Source of the DNA: Caulobacter sp. AP07
GTDB taxonomy: Bacteria; Pseudomonadota; Alphaproteobacteria; Caulobacterales; Caulobacteraceae
Length of the DNA stretch: 42,875 nt
Direction: 5' to 3'
NCBI RefSeq assembly: GCF_000281955.1
Contig: NZ_AKKF01000136.1
Coordinates: 1 to 42,875 of the forward strand
Shown here piece by piece: positions 35,047 to 42,875 of the stretch (position 1 is its first letter; each line of letters starts with the position of its first letter). Under the pieces are notes generated by a model. That model did no database searches and was not told the origin of the DNA. It saw only the letters and a program-made list of their open reading frames with translations. The translations under genes and the position numbers were made by a program.

Positions 35047-36647
35047 CAGTGCGCGTCCGACGGCGGGGGCGGCGCGTTCTTGGCTGGCCTGGCCAGCAAG
35101 GACACCACCGCGGCGATGAAACAGCCATAGGCCAGCAGGGTGAAGCTGTCGCCGAACGCCAGGACGGTGGCCTGCTGCTGCATCATGCCGCTGATCGCCT
35201 TGCGGGCCGCGCCGTCCGGATCGGCCAGGCCCAGCTGGGCCATGCGGGCGGCCAGGCCCTGCATCATGCCCTGGACCCGGGCGTCGCCCTGGCCGACCTC
35301 CGAGGTCAGGCCCATGTAGTAGAGCGCCGTCTGGTTGGTGATGCTGGTGGCCAGCAGGGCCAGGCCGACGGCCCCGCCGGTGTTGCGCGACAGGTTCACC
35401 AGGCCCGAGGCGTTCTTGACCATGTTCTGGGGCAGGGTGCTCATGGTGATCTGCTGGGTGGCGATCATGGCGATCATCACCCCCACGCCGCGACAGGCCT
35501 GGACGCCGGCGAATTCCCAGAACCCCCAGTCCTTGGTCACGCCGTGGGCCATGTACATGCCCCAGCCGGCCAGCATGAAGCCGATGAACATCGGGATGCG
35601 CGGGTCCATCTGGCGCACCAGGCGGCCGGCGATCGGGCCGGTGGCGAACATCGACAGGCCCGAGACCACCATGGTGGTGCCCACTTCCGAGGCCGAATAG
35701 TGCCGCACCCGGCCCAGGAACTGCGGCAGCAGGAAGGTGCCGCCGAACAGGCTGGCCCCCGACACCGCCGTCATGGCCACGCCGATCGTGAAGTTGCGGT
35801 TGGCGAAGGCCTTCAGCTCGACGATCGGGTTGCGATAGGTCAGCGACCGCCAGACGAAGGTCACGCCGGCGACCACCGCGACCACGGTCAGGGCCAGGAT
35901 GCCGCTATCCTCGAACCAGCCGTCCTTCGAGCCCTCCTCGAGCACGAACTGCATGCTCATCAGGAAGGTGGCCATCACCGCCAGGCCGAACCAGTCGAAG
36001 CCCTTGGCCAGGCTGGGATCGCCCTTGTCGAACTGGCCCCAGCGGGCGACGCCGAACAGCACGACCAGGCCGGTCGGCACGTTGATGAAGAACAGCCAGC
36101 GCCAGCTGAGCCACTCGGTCAGGTGGCCGCCCAGGGTCGGGCCGACCGTGGGGGCCAGGGTGACGATCAGACCCATGATCACGCTGGCCGTCACCCGCCG
36201 TTCGGGCGGGAAGGCGGTGAAGGCCACCGCGAACACCGTCGGGATCATCGCCCCGCCGATGAAGCCCTGCAGGGCCCGGGTGATGATCATCATGTCGATC
36301 GACGAGCTGAGGCCCGTCAGCACGCTCATGACGATGAAGCCCAGGCACGACATCAGGTAGACGCGTTGCGTCCCCCAGAGCCGTGACAGGTACCCCGACA
36401 GCGGGATCATCACGACCTCGGGGATCAGGTAGGCGGTCTGGATCCAGCTGACCTGGTCGGCGCTGGCGCCCACCCCGGCCTGGATCTGCGGCAGCGAGGC
36501 CGCGACGATCTGGATGTCGAGGATGGCCATGAACTGGCCGATGACCATGGCCCCGAAGCCCAGGAACAGCTTGCCCCAGTCGACCTCGGGCGCCGACGTG
36601 GCGGCCGGCGGCGCGGAAGACGGCGCGGGGAGGGCGGCGTCGGTCAT
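35046..36647 (-). CDS. emrB: EmrB/QacA-family (DHA2) drug efflux permease
   Basis: 533 residues with about 14 membrane segments, as in DHA2 major-facilitator proteins. Motifs: MAILDIQIVAASLPQI near residue 40, LSGYLSRLWGTQRVYL (motif A), ALQGFIGGAMIPTV (motif B) and APTVGPTLGGHLTEWLSWRW (motif C, the antiporter signature). It exports drugs in exchange for protons, and together with an EmrA adaptor it spans the envelope. It starts 23 bases after emrA and overlaps tetR by one base. The gene symbol is by family; substrate specificity is unknown. Confidence 0.92.
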   Translation of the reverse strand: MTDAALPAPSSAPPAATSAPEVDWGKLFLGFGAMVIGQFMAILDIQIVAASLPQIQAGVGASADQVSWIQTAYLIPEVVMIPLSGYLSRLWGTQRVYLMSCLGFIVMSVLTGLSSSIDMMIITRALQGFIGGAMIPTVFAVAFTAFPPERRVTASVIMGLIVTLAPTVGPTLGGHLTEWLSWRWLFFINVPTGLVVLFGVARWGQFDKGDPSLAKGFDWFGLAVMATFLMSMQFVLEEGSKDGWFEDSGILALTVVAVVAGVTFVWRSLTYRNPIVELKAFANRNFTIGVAMTAVSGASLFGGTFLLPQFLGRVRHYSASEVGTTMVVSGLSMFATGPIAGRLVRQMDPRIPMFIGFMLAGWGMYMAHGVTKDWGFWEFAGVQACRGVGVMIAMIATQQITMSTLPQNMVKNASGLVNLSRNTGGAVGLALLATSITNQTALYYMGLTSEVGQGDARVQGMMQGLAARMAQLGLADPDGAARKAISGMMQQQATVLAFGDSFTLLAYGCFIAAVVSLLARPAKNAPPPPSDAH

Positions 36648-36670
36648 GGCTTCGATCCTCGACCGGGCGC

Positions 36671-37774
36671 CTAGCGCGAGACGCCTTGCTGGGCCAGGTG
36701 CGCGGCCGGCTGGCCGGCCTCGGCGAAGGACTGGCCCGAGCGGTCGCGGACGTCGACCTTGACGTCCACCGACAGGCCGGGGCGCAGGGCCGCGCCGATC
36801 GTCGAGCGGTCGACGATGATCTTCACCGGCAGGCGCTGGGTGATCTTGGTGAAGTTGCCCACCGCGTTCTCGACCGGGATCAGGGCGAACTCCTGGCCGG
36901 TGGCCGGGGCGAAGCTGTCCAGCTTGCCGCGGATCACCGACTTGCCGAAGGCGTCGGCGTGGATCTCGACCGGCTGGCCGACCCGCAGGCGGCCGACCTG
37001 GGTTTCCTTGAAGTTGGCGACGATATAGCCCTCGCCGACCGGCACGATCGACATCAGGGCCACGCCCGGCTGGACCAGCTGGCCGGGGCGCACCGAACGG
37101 GCGCCGACGACGCCGGCCACCGGGGCGCGGATCACCGTGCGGTCCAGGTCGATACGGGCCTGATCGACGGCGGCGCGGGCCGCCACGGCCTGGGCCACAG
37201 TCTGGGCGCGGGCCGAGCCCAGCGATTGGGCGGCGCGGCGCTCGGCCTCCAGGGCGGCCTGGGCGCTCTGGACGGCGGCGCGGGCCTGGGTGGCCCCGGC
37301 CTGGGTTGTCTGAACCTTCTGGGTGGACACCCAGCCTTGCCCGGCCAGGGTGTTATATCTGTCGAGGTCGGCCTTGGCGCGGCCGGCGTCGGCCTCGGCG
37401 CTGGCGACGCCCGCGGCGCGCTGGGCGATCATCGCCTGTTCCAGCACGGCCTTGTCGTCGACGCCGCGCACGGCGGCCTCCAGGGCCTCGGCGTTGGCGA
37501 TCGCCTGGTCGAGCTTGGCCTTCAGGGTGGCTTCGTCGATGCGGGCCACGACCTGGCCGGCCTCGACCCGCTGGTTGTCGGCCACCAGCACCTCGGCGAC
37601 ATAGCCCGACACCTGCGGGCTGACCTGGACGGTGTCGGCCTGGACGAAGGCGTTGTCGGTGGTCTCGTAGCGTTGCTTGTCGACGAACCACAGTCCGCCG
37701 CCGACCAGCAGGGCCACGACGGCGATTCCGCCGACGACCATGGGAATGAGCTTCTTGTTCGACGCGGCGGCCAT
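36671..37774 (-). CDS. emrA: EmrA/HlyD-family membrane-fusion protein
   Basis: 367 residues from MAAASNKKLIPMVVGGIAVV. One N-terminal membrane helix (about residues 9-31) leads to the biotinyl-lipoyl-like part with QVSPQVSGYVAEVLVADNQRVEAGQ, shown by its VSGYV and VEAGQ cores. A long alpha-helical hairpin (about 75-195) follows, then the second lipoyl half (TVIRAPVAGVVGARSV) and a beta-barrel domain with NFKETQVGRLRVGQPVEI. The adaptor links the EmrB pump to an outer-membrane channel; no TolC gene is nearby. An upstream in-frame ATG is rejected because it crosses the candidate operator region. Confidence 0.93.
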   Translation of the reverse strand: MAAASNKKLIPMVVGGIAVVALLVGGGLWFVDKQRYETTDNAFVQADTVQVSPQVSGYVAEVLVADNQRVEAGQVVARIDEATLKAKLDQAIANAEALEAAVRGVDDKAVLEQAMIAQRAAGVASAEADAGRAKADLDRYNTLAGQGWVSTQKVQTTQAGATQARAAVQSAQAALEAERRAAQSLGSARAQTVAQAVAARAAVDQARIDLDRTVIRAPVAGVVGARSVRPGQLVQPGVALMSIVPVGEGYIVANFKETQVGRLRVGQPVEIHADAFGKSVIRGKLDSFAPATGQEFALIPVENAVGNFTKITQRLPVKIIVDRSTIGAALRPGLSVDVKVDVRDRSGQSFAEAGQPAAHLAQQGVSR

Positions 37775-37848
37775 GGTGCGAAATCCCCAAACAACCCGAT
37801 GGATCGAGGCGGCGATATATCGGTCCATCGGCCTCGGCAAGGGATAAA

Positions 37849-37864
37849 TGGACGCACCCGTCCA
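37849..37864. promoter_or_regulatory. Candidate TetR operator upstream of emrA
   Basis: TGGACG-CACC-CGTCCA is a perfect 6-bp inverted repeat with a 4-base spacer, 75 bases upstream of the emrA start and 52 bases before the end of the upstream chemoreceptor gene. Its size and symmetry fit a TetR-family operator, and the operon's own tetR is the obvious ligand. A second half site (GGTCCATCGG) lies just inside toward emrA. Confidence 0.5.
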
Positions 37865-37915
37865 AAAATCAAGCGATTGGGTGAACGATGATCATGCTTG
37901 GCGTCGCGGCGAGCC

Positions 37916-39736
37916 TCAGGCGGCCCGCGCGGCCTGACCGGGAACGCCATCGATGCGGAAGCGGCCGACCAGGCGTTGAAGCTCCGAGGCCTCGTTGGAC
38001 AGCGAATGGCTGGCGGCGGTCGACTGCTCGACCATCGCCGCGTTCTGCTGGGTGGCCTGGTCCATCTGGTTCACGGCGGTGTTGATCTGCTGCAGGCCGG
38101 TCGCCTGTTCCTGGGCCGAGGCGGCGATCTCGGCGACGGTGCGGTTGATCGCCACGACGCCGGCGGTGATCCGTCGCAGGGCCTCGCCGGTCTCGCCGAC
38201 CAGCGCCACGCCGGTCCCGACCTGTTGCGACGAGGTCGAGATCAGGGTCTTGATTTCCTTGGCGGCGTCGGCCGAGCGCTGGGCCAGGGCCCGCACCTCT
38301 TGGGCGACGACGGCGAAGCCGCGACCGGCGTCACCGGCTCGAGCGGCTTCGACGCCGGCGTTGAGGGCCAGCAGGTTGGTCTGGAAGGCGATCTCGTCGA
38401 TCACGCCGATGATCTGGGCCACCTGCTGCGACGAGGTCTCGATCTGGGTCATCGCCTGGATGGCGCGTTCGACCACCTGGCCGCCGGTCTCGGCGTCGCG
38501 GCGGGCCGTCTGCACCGTGCGGTCGGCCTCGCCGGCCCCCTCGGCGGTGCGGCGGACGGTGGCGACGATCTCGTCCAGGGCCGCGGCGGTCTCTTCCAGC
38601 CCGGCGGCCTGCTGTTCGGTGCGACGCGACAGGTCGTCGGCCGCGTGGCTGATCTCGCCCGAGCCCGAGCGGATGCCCTGGACCGCGCCGGTGATCACCG
38701 TCATGGTCTCGTGAAGCTGGCCCATGGCGGCGTTGAAGTCGTCCTGCAGCTTGCGATAGCTGGCGGGGAAGGTCTGGTTCAGACGATAGGTCAGGTCGCC
38801 CCGCGCCAGGTGCTCCAGCGCCTCGCCCAGGTTCTGGACGACGCCCGACTGTTCGCGCGCCGAGGTGGCGCGGCCGCTTTCGTTGGTCTGGCGCTCGTCC
38901 TCGGCTTGGCGCCGCTGGTCGGCGGCCTCGGCCTCGACCCGCAGCTTCTCGATCGCGGCGTCCTTGAAGGTCAGGACGGCGGCGGCCATGGCCCCGATCT
39001 CGTCCCGGCGGCCCACGGCCGGCACGGCGACGGTGTTGTCGCCGTCGGCCAGCCGGCGCATGGCGGCGGTCATGGCCGCGATCGGCGCGGCGATCGCGCC
39101 CGACAGCAGCCAGCCCATCAGCACCGCGATGCCGACGGCCAGGGCGCCGCCGATCGCCAGGGTCGCGCCGGCGGCGGTGAAGGCCTTGGCCTGGCTGGCC
39201 GAACGCTCGACCAGCTGGGCGTGTTCGTTGTCGTTGACGCTCTTGAGCACTTCGCGAATGGCGGTCAGGCGGCCGGCCTTGGCGACGTCGGCGCGGGTCG
39301 CGTCGCGCAGGGCCGGGTCATTGACGTCGGCGATCTGCTTGCGGGTCTCGGCGCGAAAGATGTCCACGGCGCCGGCCAGGGCGGTGGTGCGCGCTTTCTC
39401 GTCGTCGTTCTCGACGCCTTCGGCCAGGGTCTTGAAGTGGGCGTCGTAGGCGGCCTGCTGCTTCTCGTACTTTTCGACGAACGACGGATCGAGGCTGGCG
39501 ACGTAGCCGCGCGCGGCGTTCTGCTGCTCGACCAGGGCCATCAGCGTCTCGTCGACCGTGCCGATATAGGCGTAGCTGTGCTCGTTGAGGGCGGTGACCT
39601 GGCGGATCGTCGACAGGCTGTTCCACACCAGGGCGCCGGCGGCGGCCACCGCCACCACCAGGATCGCGAAAGCAACCAGGAGTTTACGCGCTACCTTGAG
39701 ATTGTTCAGCATGTCGCCAGTCCGGAAGAGTGTCAT
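37916..39736 (-). CDS. Methyl-accepting chemotaxis protein
   Basis: 606 residues from the ATG at 39736; an ATG at 39712 is the alternative, but only the first has a purine-rich AGAAG upstream. Membrane helices at about 16-37 and 188-213 bracket a helical periplasmic sensor domain of about 150 residues (4HB/CHASE3-like). A HAMP region follows (about 214-265), a second HAMP-like part ([18 protein letters not shown]) and the signalling domain with hairpin tip [36 protein letters not shown], seen by its [13 protein letters not shown] core. There is no C-terminal CheR-binding pentapeptide. The ligand is unknown. Confidence 0.93.
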   Translation of the reverse strand: MTLFRTGDMLNNLKVARKLLVAFAILVVAVAAAGALVWNSLSTIRQVTALNEHSYAYIGTVDETLMALVEQQNAARGYVASLDPSFVEKYEKQQAAYDAHFKTLAEGVENDDEKARTTALAGAVDIFRAETRKQIADVNDPALRDATRADVAKAGRLTAIREVLKSVNDNEHAQLVERSASQAKAFTAAGATLAIGGALAVGIAVLMGWLLSGAIAAPIAAMTAAMRRLADGDNTVAVPAVGRRDEIGAMAAAVLTFKDAAIEKLRVEAEAADQRRQAEDERQTNESGRATSAREQSGVVQNLGEALEHLARGDLTYRLNQTFPASYRKLQDDFNAAMGQLHETMTVITGAVQGIRSGSGEISHAADDLSRRTEQQAAGLEETAAALDEIVATVRRTAEGAGEADRTVQTARRDAETGGQVVERAIQAMTQIETSSQQVAQIIGVIDEIAFQTNLLALNAGVEAARAGDAGRGFAVVAQEVRALAQRSADAAKEIKTLISTSSQQVGTGVALVGETGEALRRITAGVVAINRTVAEIAASAQEQATGLQQINTAVNQMDQATQQNAAMVEQSTAASHSLSNEASELQRLVGRFRIDGVPGQAARAA

Positions 39737-39762
39737 TTGACGATCTTCTCGCTGCAACGTTC

Positions 39763-39777
39763 TTAACAAACTCGTTA
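39763..39777. promoter_or_regulatory. CtrA-like site upstream of the chemoreceptor
   Basis: TTAA-N7-GTTA lies 26-41 bases upstream of the chemoreceptor ATG, one mismatch from the Caulobacter CtrA site TTAA-N7-TTAA. CtrA controls many motility and chemotaxis genes in Caulobacter, so the location is plausible, but a single near-match in an AT-richer region is weak evidence. Confidence 0.3.
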
Positions 39778-40081
39778 TTCTGAGTTTTGGAGTCTAGGCG
39801 CTCCAAACAATTCCTGAATCGTTTCGAGAAATCTCCATGTTCCCGACAGGATTTGGGGCGTGTGGCGAATTGTCACACGAAGATCTCGAAACAGCATTTG
39901 GGCCGTAATACATCTGTGTACGACGTTATTTACAGGCGTGTATGCGCCGCAGGGTTGGTTTTGGAGAATTTCGCGTGAACGGCGAATCGCGGCACATTTC
40001 CCGTCGCGTCCGTGCAACCGCGCGGCGGGGGAACGCGTATTTCCAGTAGCGGGTGGCTCACCCGCGCCAAAGGACGCGCCG
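39778..40081. other. AT-richer intergenic region upstream of the small membrane protein
   Basis: About 300 bases, less GC-rich than its surroundings. It contains GTGTG-N9-CACAC (39860-39878), a possible regulatory half-site pair, and a run of short A/T-rich words around 39905-39935. Open frames that cross it are not convincing as genes. Promoters for the divergent chemoreceptor and for the small ORF at 40082 must lie here. Confidence 0.4.
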
Positions 40082-40198
40082 ATGAACGCCGACGACCCGC
40101 TCTCGATGCTGCGCCCCGTGTTGTGGCTGGCCGCCGCCGCCTTCGCCGCCGGGTTCGGCGGCTATCTGGTAATGGCCTCGGGCGGCCACGGCGGCTGA
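40082..40198 (+). CDS. Small single-span membrane protein, 38 residues
   Basis: The ATG has AAAGGAC about ten bases upstream, a good Shine-Dalgarno. The peptide starts MNADDPLSMLRPVLWLAAAA and continues with a hydrophobic segment (residues 13-32, GFGGYLVMASG) and a short GGHGG tail. It could be a small inner-membrane protein. A longer in-frame extension to 39860 would lose this start context and is not preferred. It converges on dut with 28 bases between. Coding status is supported only by the ribosome-binding site and the membrane pattern. Confidence 0.5.
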   Translation: MNADDPLSMLRPVLWLAAAAFAAGFGGYLVMASGGHGG

Positions 40199-40226
40199 CG
40201 CCGCCGCGACCCCTTCCGTCATAGGC

Positions 40227-40685
40227 CTATTTGGCGCCGGTCGAACCGAAGCCGCCGGCCCCGCGCGTCGTTTCGTCCAGGCTGGCCACCAGGCCCCACG
40301 ACGCCTGGGTCACCGGCGCGATCACCAGCTGGGCGATGCGGTCGCCGCGGCGGATGGTGAAGTCCTCTTCCCCCAGGTTGATCAGGATTACCTTCACTTC
40401 GCCGCGATAGTCGCTGTCGATGGTGCCGGGGGTGTTGAGGCAGGTGACGCCGGCCTTGGCGGCCAGGCCCGAGCGCGGCCGCACCTGGGCCTCGAAGCCG
40501 GGCGGCACGGCGAACGCCAGGCCCGTGGGAGCCATGGTCCGCGCGCCGGGCTTCAGCACGATCGGCGCATCCTCCTCGACCGCCGCCCGCAGGTCCATGC
40601 CGGCCGCGCCGACGGTCTCGTAGGCGGGCAGGGGCAGGCCGTGGGCGTGGGCCAGTTGGACGACGGGGATGCGCGGGGTGGTCAT
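40227..40685 (-). CDS. dut: dUTP diphosphatase
   Basis: 152 residues from [20 protein letters not shown]. The five Dut motifs are visible: AGMDLRA (1), [11 protein letters not shown] (2), [14 protein letters not shown] (3), [10 protein letters not shown] (4) and [11 protein letters not shown] (5, the flexible C-terminal arm). The homotrimer hydrolyses dUTP to dUMP, keeping uracil out of DNA. Its ATG overlaps the coaBC stop as ATGA, so the pair is one transcript. It converges with the small membrane protein. Confidence 0.97.
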   Translation of the reverse strand: MTTPRIPVVQLAHAHGLPLPAYETVGAAGMDLRAAVEEDAPIVLKPGARTMAPTGLAFAVPPGFEAQVRPRSGLAAKAGVTCLNTPGTIDSDYRGEVKVILINLGEEDFTIRRGDRIAQLVIAPVTQASWGLVASLDETTRGAGGFGSTGAK

Positions 40686-41878
40686 GAAAGGCTCTCGGCT
40701 ATGCGTTGGGCGAGGTCGTGGGCCACGGCGTCCTTGGCCGCCCGGTCCCAGCGTTCGGTCTTGTCCTTGGAGATCAGCAGGACGGCGTTCTCGTCGCCGC
40801 CCATCACGCCGGGCTCGGTGACGTCGTTGGCGATGATCCAGTCGCAGCCCTTGCGCGCCAGCTTGGCGCGGGCGTGGGCCTCGACGTCGTTGGTCTCGGC
40901 CGCGAAGCCGATGACCAGTTTCGGGCGCCGCGGCCCGGAGGCCGACAGCGTGGCCAGGATGTCCGGGTTCTCGACGAAGACCAGGGCCGGTGGGCCGTTC
41001 TTGTCCTTCTTCAGCTTGGTCCCGAACACCTCGTCGATCCGCCAGTCGGCGACGGCGGCGACGAACACCCCGACGTCGGCGGGCAGGGCGGCCTGGCTGG
41101 CGGCCAGCATGTCGCGGGCGGTCTCGACGTCGATGCGGTCGACGCCGAACGGGGTGGGCAGGGCGACCGGGCCGCTGACCAGGGTGACCCGCGCGCCCAG
41201 TTTGGCCAGGGCGCCGGCGATGGCGTAGCCCTGCCGGCCGCTGGAGCGGTTGGTGATGCCGCGCACCGGGTCGATCGGCTCGAAGGTCGGGCCGGCGGTG
41301 ACCAGGGCGTGCTTGCCGAGCAAAGGCCGAGCGGCGGGCCCCGCGAGCGCTTCCATGATGGCGTCGAAGATCACCGGCGGCTCGGCCAGGCGGCCGGGGC
41401 CGAACTCGCCGCAGGCCATGGCCCCGTCGTCGGGTCCGACGAAGCTCACGCCGTCGGCCTTGAGGGTGGCGATATTGCGCTGGGTCGCCGGGTGCAGCCA
41501 CATCCGCACGTTCATGGCCGGGGCCATCAGCACCGGCTTGTCGGTGGCCAGCAGGGCGGTCGAGGCCAGGTCGCCGGCCAGGCCGTGCGCCGCCTTGGCG
41601 ATCAGGTCGGCGGTCGCCGGCGCCACCACCACCAGGTCGGCCGAGCGCGACAGCTGGATGTGGCCCATCTCGGCCTCGTCGGTCAGCGAGAACAGGTCGC
41701 CATAGACCTTGTCCTCGGCCAGGGACGACAGCGACAGGGCGGTGACGAACTCGGCGCCCGCCTTGGTCAGGATCGGCCGCACGCCGACGCCGGCCTTGCG
41801 CAGCAGCCGCACCAGCTCCAGCGCCTTGTATGCGGCCACGCCGCCGCCGACGATCAGAAGAACCCGCTTGTCGCTCAC
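40682..41878 (-). CDS. coaBC: Bifunctional phosphopantothenoylcysteine decarboxylase/synthetase
   Basis: 398 residues. The N-terminal flavoprotein CoaC domain (about 1-180) has [48 protein letters not shown] and the substrate-loop cysteine in [17 protein letters not shown]. The CoaB domain follows with [31 protein letters not shown] and the nucleotide-binding KLKKDK. The protein joins cysteine to phosphopantothenate and decarboxylates the product, two steps of coenzyme A synthesis. dut overlaps its stop by 4 bases. It diverges from the lipoprotein gene with 155 bases between the starts. Confidence 0.97.
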   Translation of the reverse strand: MSDKRVLLIVGGGVAAYKALELVRLLRKAGVGVRPILTKAGAEFVTALSLSSLAEDKVYGDLFSLTDEAEMGHIQLSRSADLVVVAPATADLIAKAAHGLAGDLASTALLATDKPVLMAPAMNVRMWLHPATQRNIATLKADGVSFVGPDDGAMACGEFGPGRLAEPPVIFDAIMEALAGPAARPLLGKHALVTAGPTFEPIDPVRGITNRSSGRQGYAIAGALAKLGARVTLVSGPVALPTPFGVDRIDVETARDMLAASQAALPADVGVFVAAVADWRIDEVFGTKLKKDKNGPPALVFVENPDILATLSASGPRRPKLVIGFAAETNDVEAHARAKLARKGCDWIIANDVTEPGVMGGDENAVLLISKDKTERWDRAAKDAVAHDLAQRIAESLS

Positions 41879-42033
41879 GTGGTGGTCTCCGGTTCGCGCC
41901 TTGCCCCCAGGCGCATAGAGCGACGCGGCGCAAAGCGTAAGCCCCCTTCGGCAAAATCCTTAACGGGGACTCGACAGGCGTTCCGCCTTCGTTCACTAAT
42001 CGCACAGGTAGAGCAATAAGATGGAGATCGATC

Positions 42034-42609
42034 ATGACGGTACGGTTGGCGTCCTGGTTTTCTGTCCTGGCCACCCCCTTGGCCATCGCGGGCGTGGCCC
42101 TGGCGGTCGCGGCCTGCGACGGCGGCGCCTCGGCGGTGAAGGCGCCCAAGGCGGGCGACGTGGCTTCGGTCGAGCCGGCGTCCGACCGTGACGCGCCATC
42201 CTTCGAGAGCCGGACGACGCGGAGCGATCCGCGCGACGCGCCCGTGCCCAAGGTCGCGGGCAAGCCGATGTGGGCGGCCAACCGCACCCGCACCGCCGAG
42301 GAGAACGCCCAGCGCGGCTTCGAGCGCTACGGGTCCGAGTTCGCCGCCGCCGATGTCGACGACTATGTGCGCAAGGCCCACGCCTTCGTCGCCCACCCGC
42401 CGTCCGAGGCCGAGACGCTGACGCGACCCAACGGCGACACCCTGATCTACGACCCCAAGGGCAATGTCTTCGCGGTGGTCACCAAGGCCGGGGCCCCACG
42501 CACCATGTTCAAGCCCGACGACGGCGCGACCTACTGGTCGCAGCAGAAGACCCGCGAGAGCCGGCGGACCACGGCGTCGCGCGATCGCGGCGCGAGCGAC
42601 AACGGCTAG
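42034..42609 (+). CDS. Lipoprotein with a BECR-toxin-like C-terminal domain
   Basis: 191 residues. The signal ends at the lipobox AVAAC with lipidated Cys28; Asp29 at +2 suggests inner-membrane retention by the E. coli Lol rule. Residues 30-80 are a Pro/Asp-rich linker. Residues 86-172 read like the RNase-type C-terminal domain of polymorphic toxins: [40 protein letters not shown] and [12 protein letters not shown]. In those toxins the first block usually has H where this protein has Tyr99, so catalysis may be lost. No immunity gene is adjacent. A GGAG ribosome-binding site precedes the ATG. The toxin resemblance is recalled, not searched. Confidence 0.65.
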   Translation: MTVRLASWFSVLATPLAIAGVALAVAACDGGASAVKAPKAGDVASVEPASDRDAPSFESRTTRSDPRDAPVPKVAGKPMWAANRTRTAEENAQRGFERYGSEFAAADVDDYVRKAHAFVAHPPSEAETLTRPNGDTLIYDPKGNVFAVVTKAGAPRTMFKPDDGATYWSQQKTRESRRTTASRDRGASDNG

Positions 42610-42639
42610 GGCAATGACCTTGGCAGGGCAGGGGGGCCT

Positions 42640-42770
42640 GTCATCCCGGACGACGCCGAGCGTCGGGCCGGGACCCAGGGGCGGTGCGCACCGCCCCTGG
42701 GCGCGGTTTGCACCCTCTCCCAGCGGGAGAGGAAGGGGCCCGACGCGAAGCGTTGGGAGGGTGAGGGATC
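42640..42770. repeat. Cluster of intergenic palindromic repeats
   Basis: Three elements follow one another: a TGTCATCCCGG...CCGGGACCC unit (42639-42678), a perfect 28-bp palindrome with arms of 14 (42674-42701, CCCAGGGGCGGTGC per arm), and a CCTCTCCC/GGGAGAGG hairpin (42714-42732) followed by GCGAAGCG and GGGAGGGTGAGGG. They resemble dispersed repeat families seen between genes in Caulobacter-type genomes. The 28-bp palindrome may also end transcription of the lipoprotein gene. Beyond it, to 42875, nothing is clear. Confidence 0.7.
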
Positions 42771-42875
42771 ACGCCGTTTGCGGCTCAATCCCGAAATCCC
42801 GAGCCGGGGGCCCGGAACGGCGTGGCCTGCAGGTCCCGGCGATCGTGGCGGTTCTAAACCAGCCAGGCCCCCGCC

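Noticed and set aside
42854..42875. Possible C-terminus of a minus-strand gene (AGAWLV then stop) at the window edge, which could be the end of ubiB
   Set aside because: Only seven codons are visible and there is nothing to test; the guess comes from remembered gene order alone.
1..42875. tRNA or rRNA genes, CRISPR array, insertion sequence, prophage, toxin-antitoxin pair
   Set aside because: None recognisable by eye: no conserved RNA stretches, no regularly spaced repeats, no transposase or integrase motif, and no small two-gene toxin-antitoxin pair.

Overview
The window is GC-rich, densely coded chromosomal DNA from an alphaproteobacterium, almost certainly Caulobacter or a very close relative. 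It opens with the C-terminus of ParB. From there the order holA, lptE, leuS, a DUF3576 lipoprotein, ntrZ, a ThiE-like gene, yggS, an L,D-transpeptidase and cenR matches, as I remember it, the origin-proximal region of Caulobacter crescentus. I see no rRNA, tRNA, CRISPR array, insertion sequence or prophage.

Region by region. Bases 1-12300 hold housekeeping and envelope genes: the end of parB; the minus-strand run leuS-lptE-holA; DUF3576 diverging from ntrZ (periplasmic regulator of the NtrY kinase); thiE-like; yggS; an L,D-transpeptidase diverging from the envelope response regulator cenR; secB; then timA-mltA-smr and a DUF4337 gene. Bases 12300-16430 are a compact minus-strand operon, adenosine kinase-hisB-hisH-hisA-hisF-hisE. 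Bases 16500-26400 hold an ATP-grasp gene, nth, DUF2244, an Ada-like methyltransferase, hslV and hslU with a secreted NTF2-like gene between them, a MoeB/ThiF enzyme, an S9 peptidase and a 2-hydroxyacid dehydrogenase. Bases 26480-32770 hold an SH3 protein and the unsaturated fatty-acid locus fabA-fabB-(SGNH-like, PhyH, PhyH)-fabI. Bases 32997-34205 encode a lone protein whose architecture resembles alpha-helical pore-forming toxins of the ClyA/Hbl/Nhe class. Bases 34438-39736 hold an emrA-emrB-tetR efflux operon and a chemoreceptor. The last part holds a tiny membrane protein, coaBC-dut, and a lipoprotein with a toxin-like C-terminal domain.

The most interesting items are: (1) the pore-former-like gene, set in atypical, locally AT-richer DNA and flanked by a strong terminator and an intergenic repeat that supplies its stop codon; (2) a three-gene SGNH/PhyH/PhyH cassette translationally tied to fabB; (3) the NTF2-like gene whose stop overlaps the hslU start, which has no visible Shine-Dalgarno; (4) the lipoprotein ending in a domain that resembles RNase toxin domains of the BECR type; (5) paired CCTA-N4-TAGG palindromes upstream of ntrZ. 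Several convergent gene ends carry hairpin or repeat elements.

All family assignments were made by reading motifs and from memory of the families. No database search was run. Start codons were chosen from ribosome-binding sites, signal peptides, family length and overlaps.
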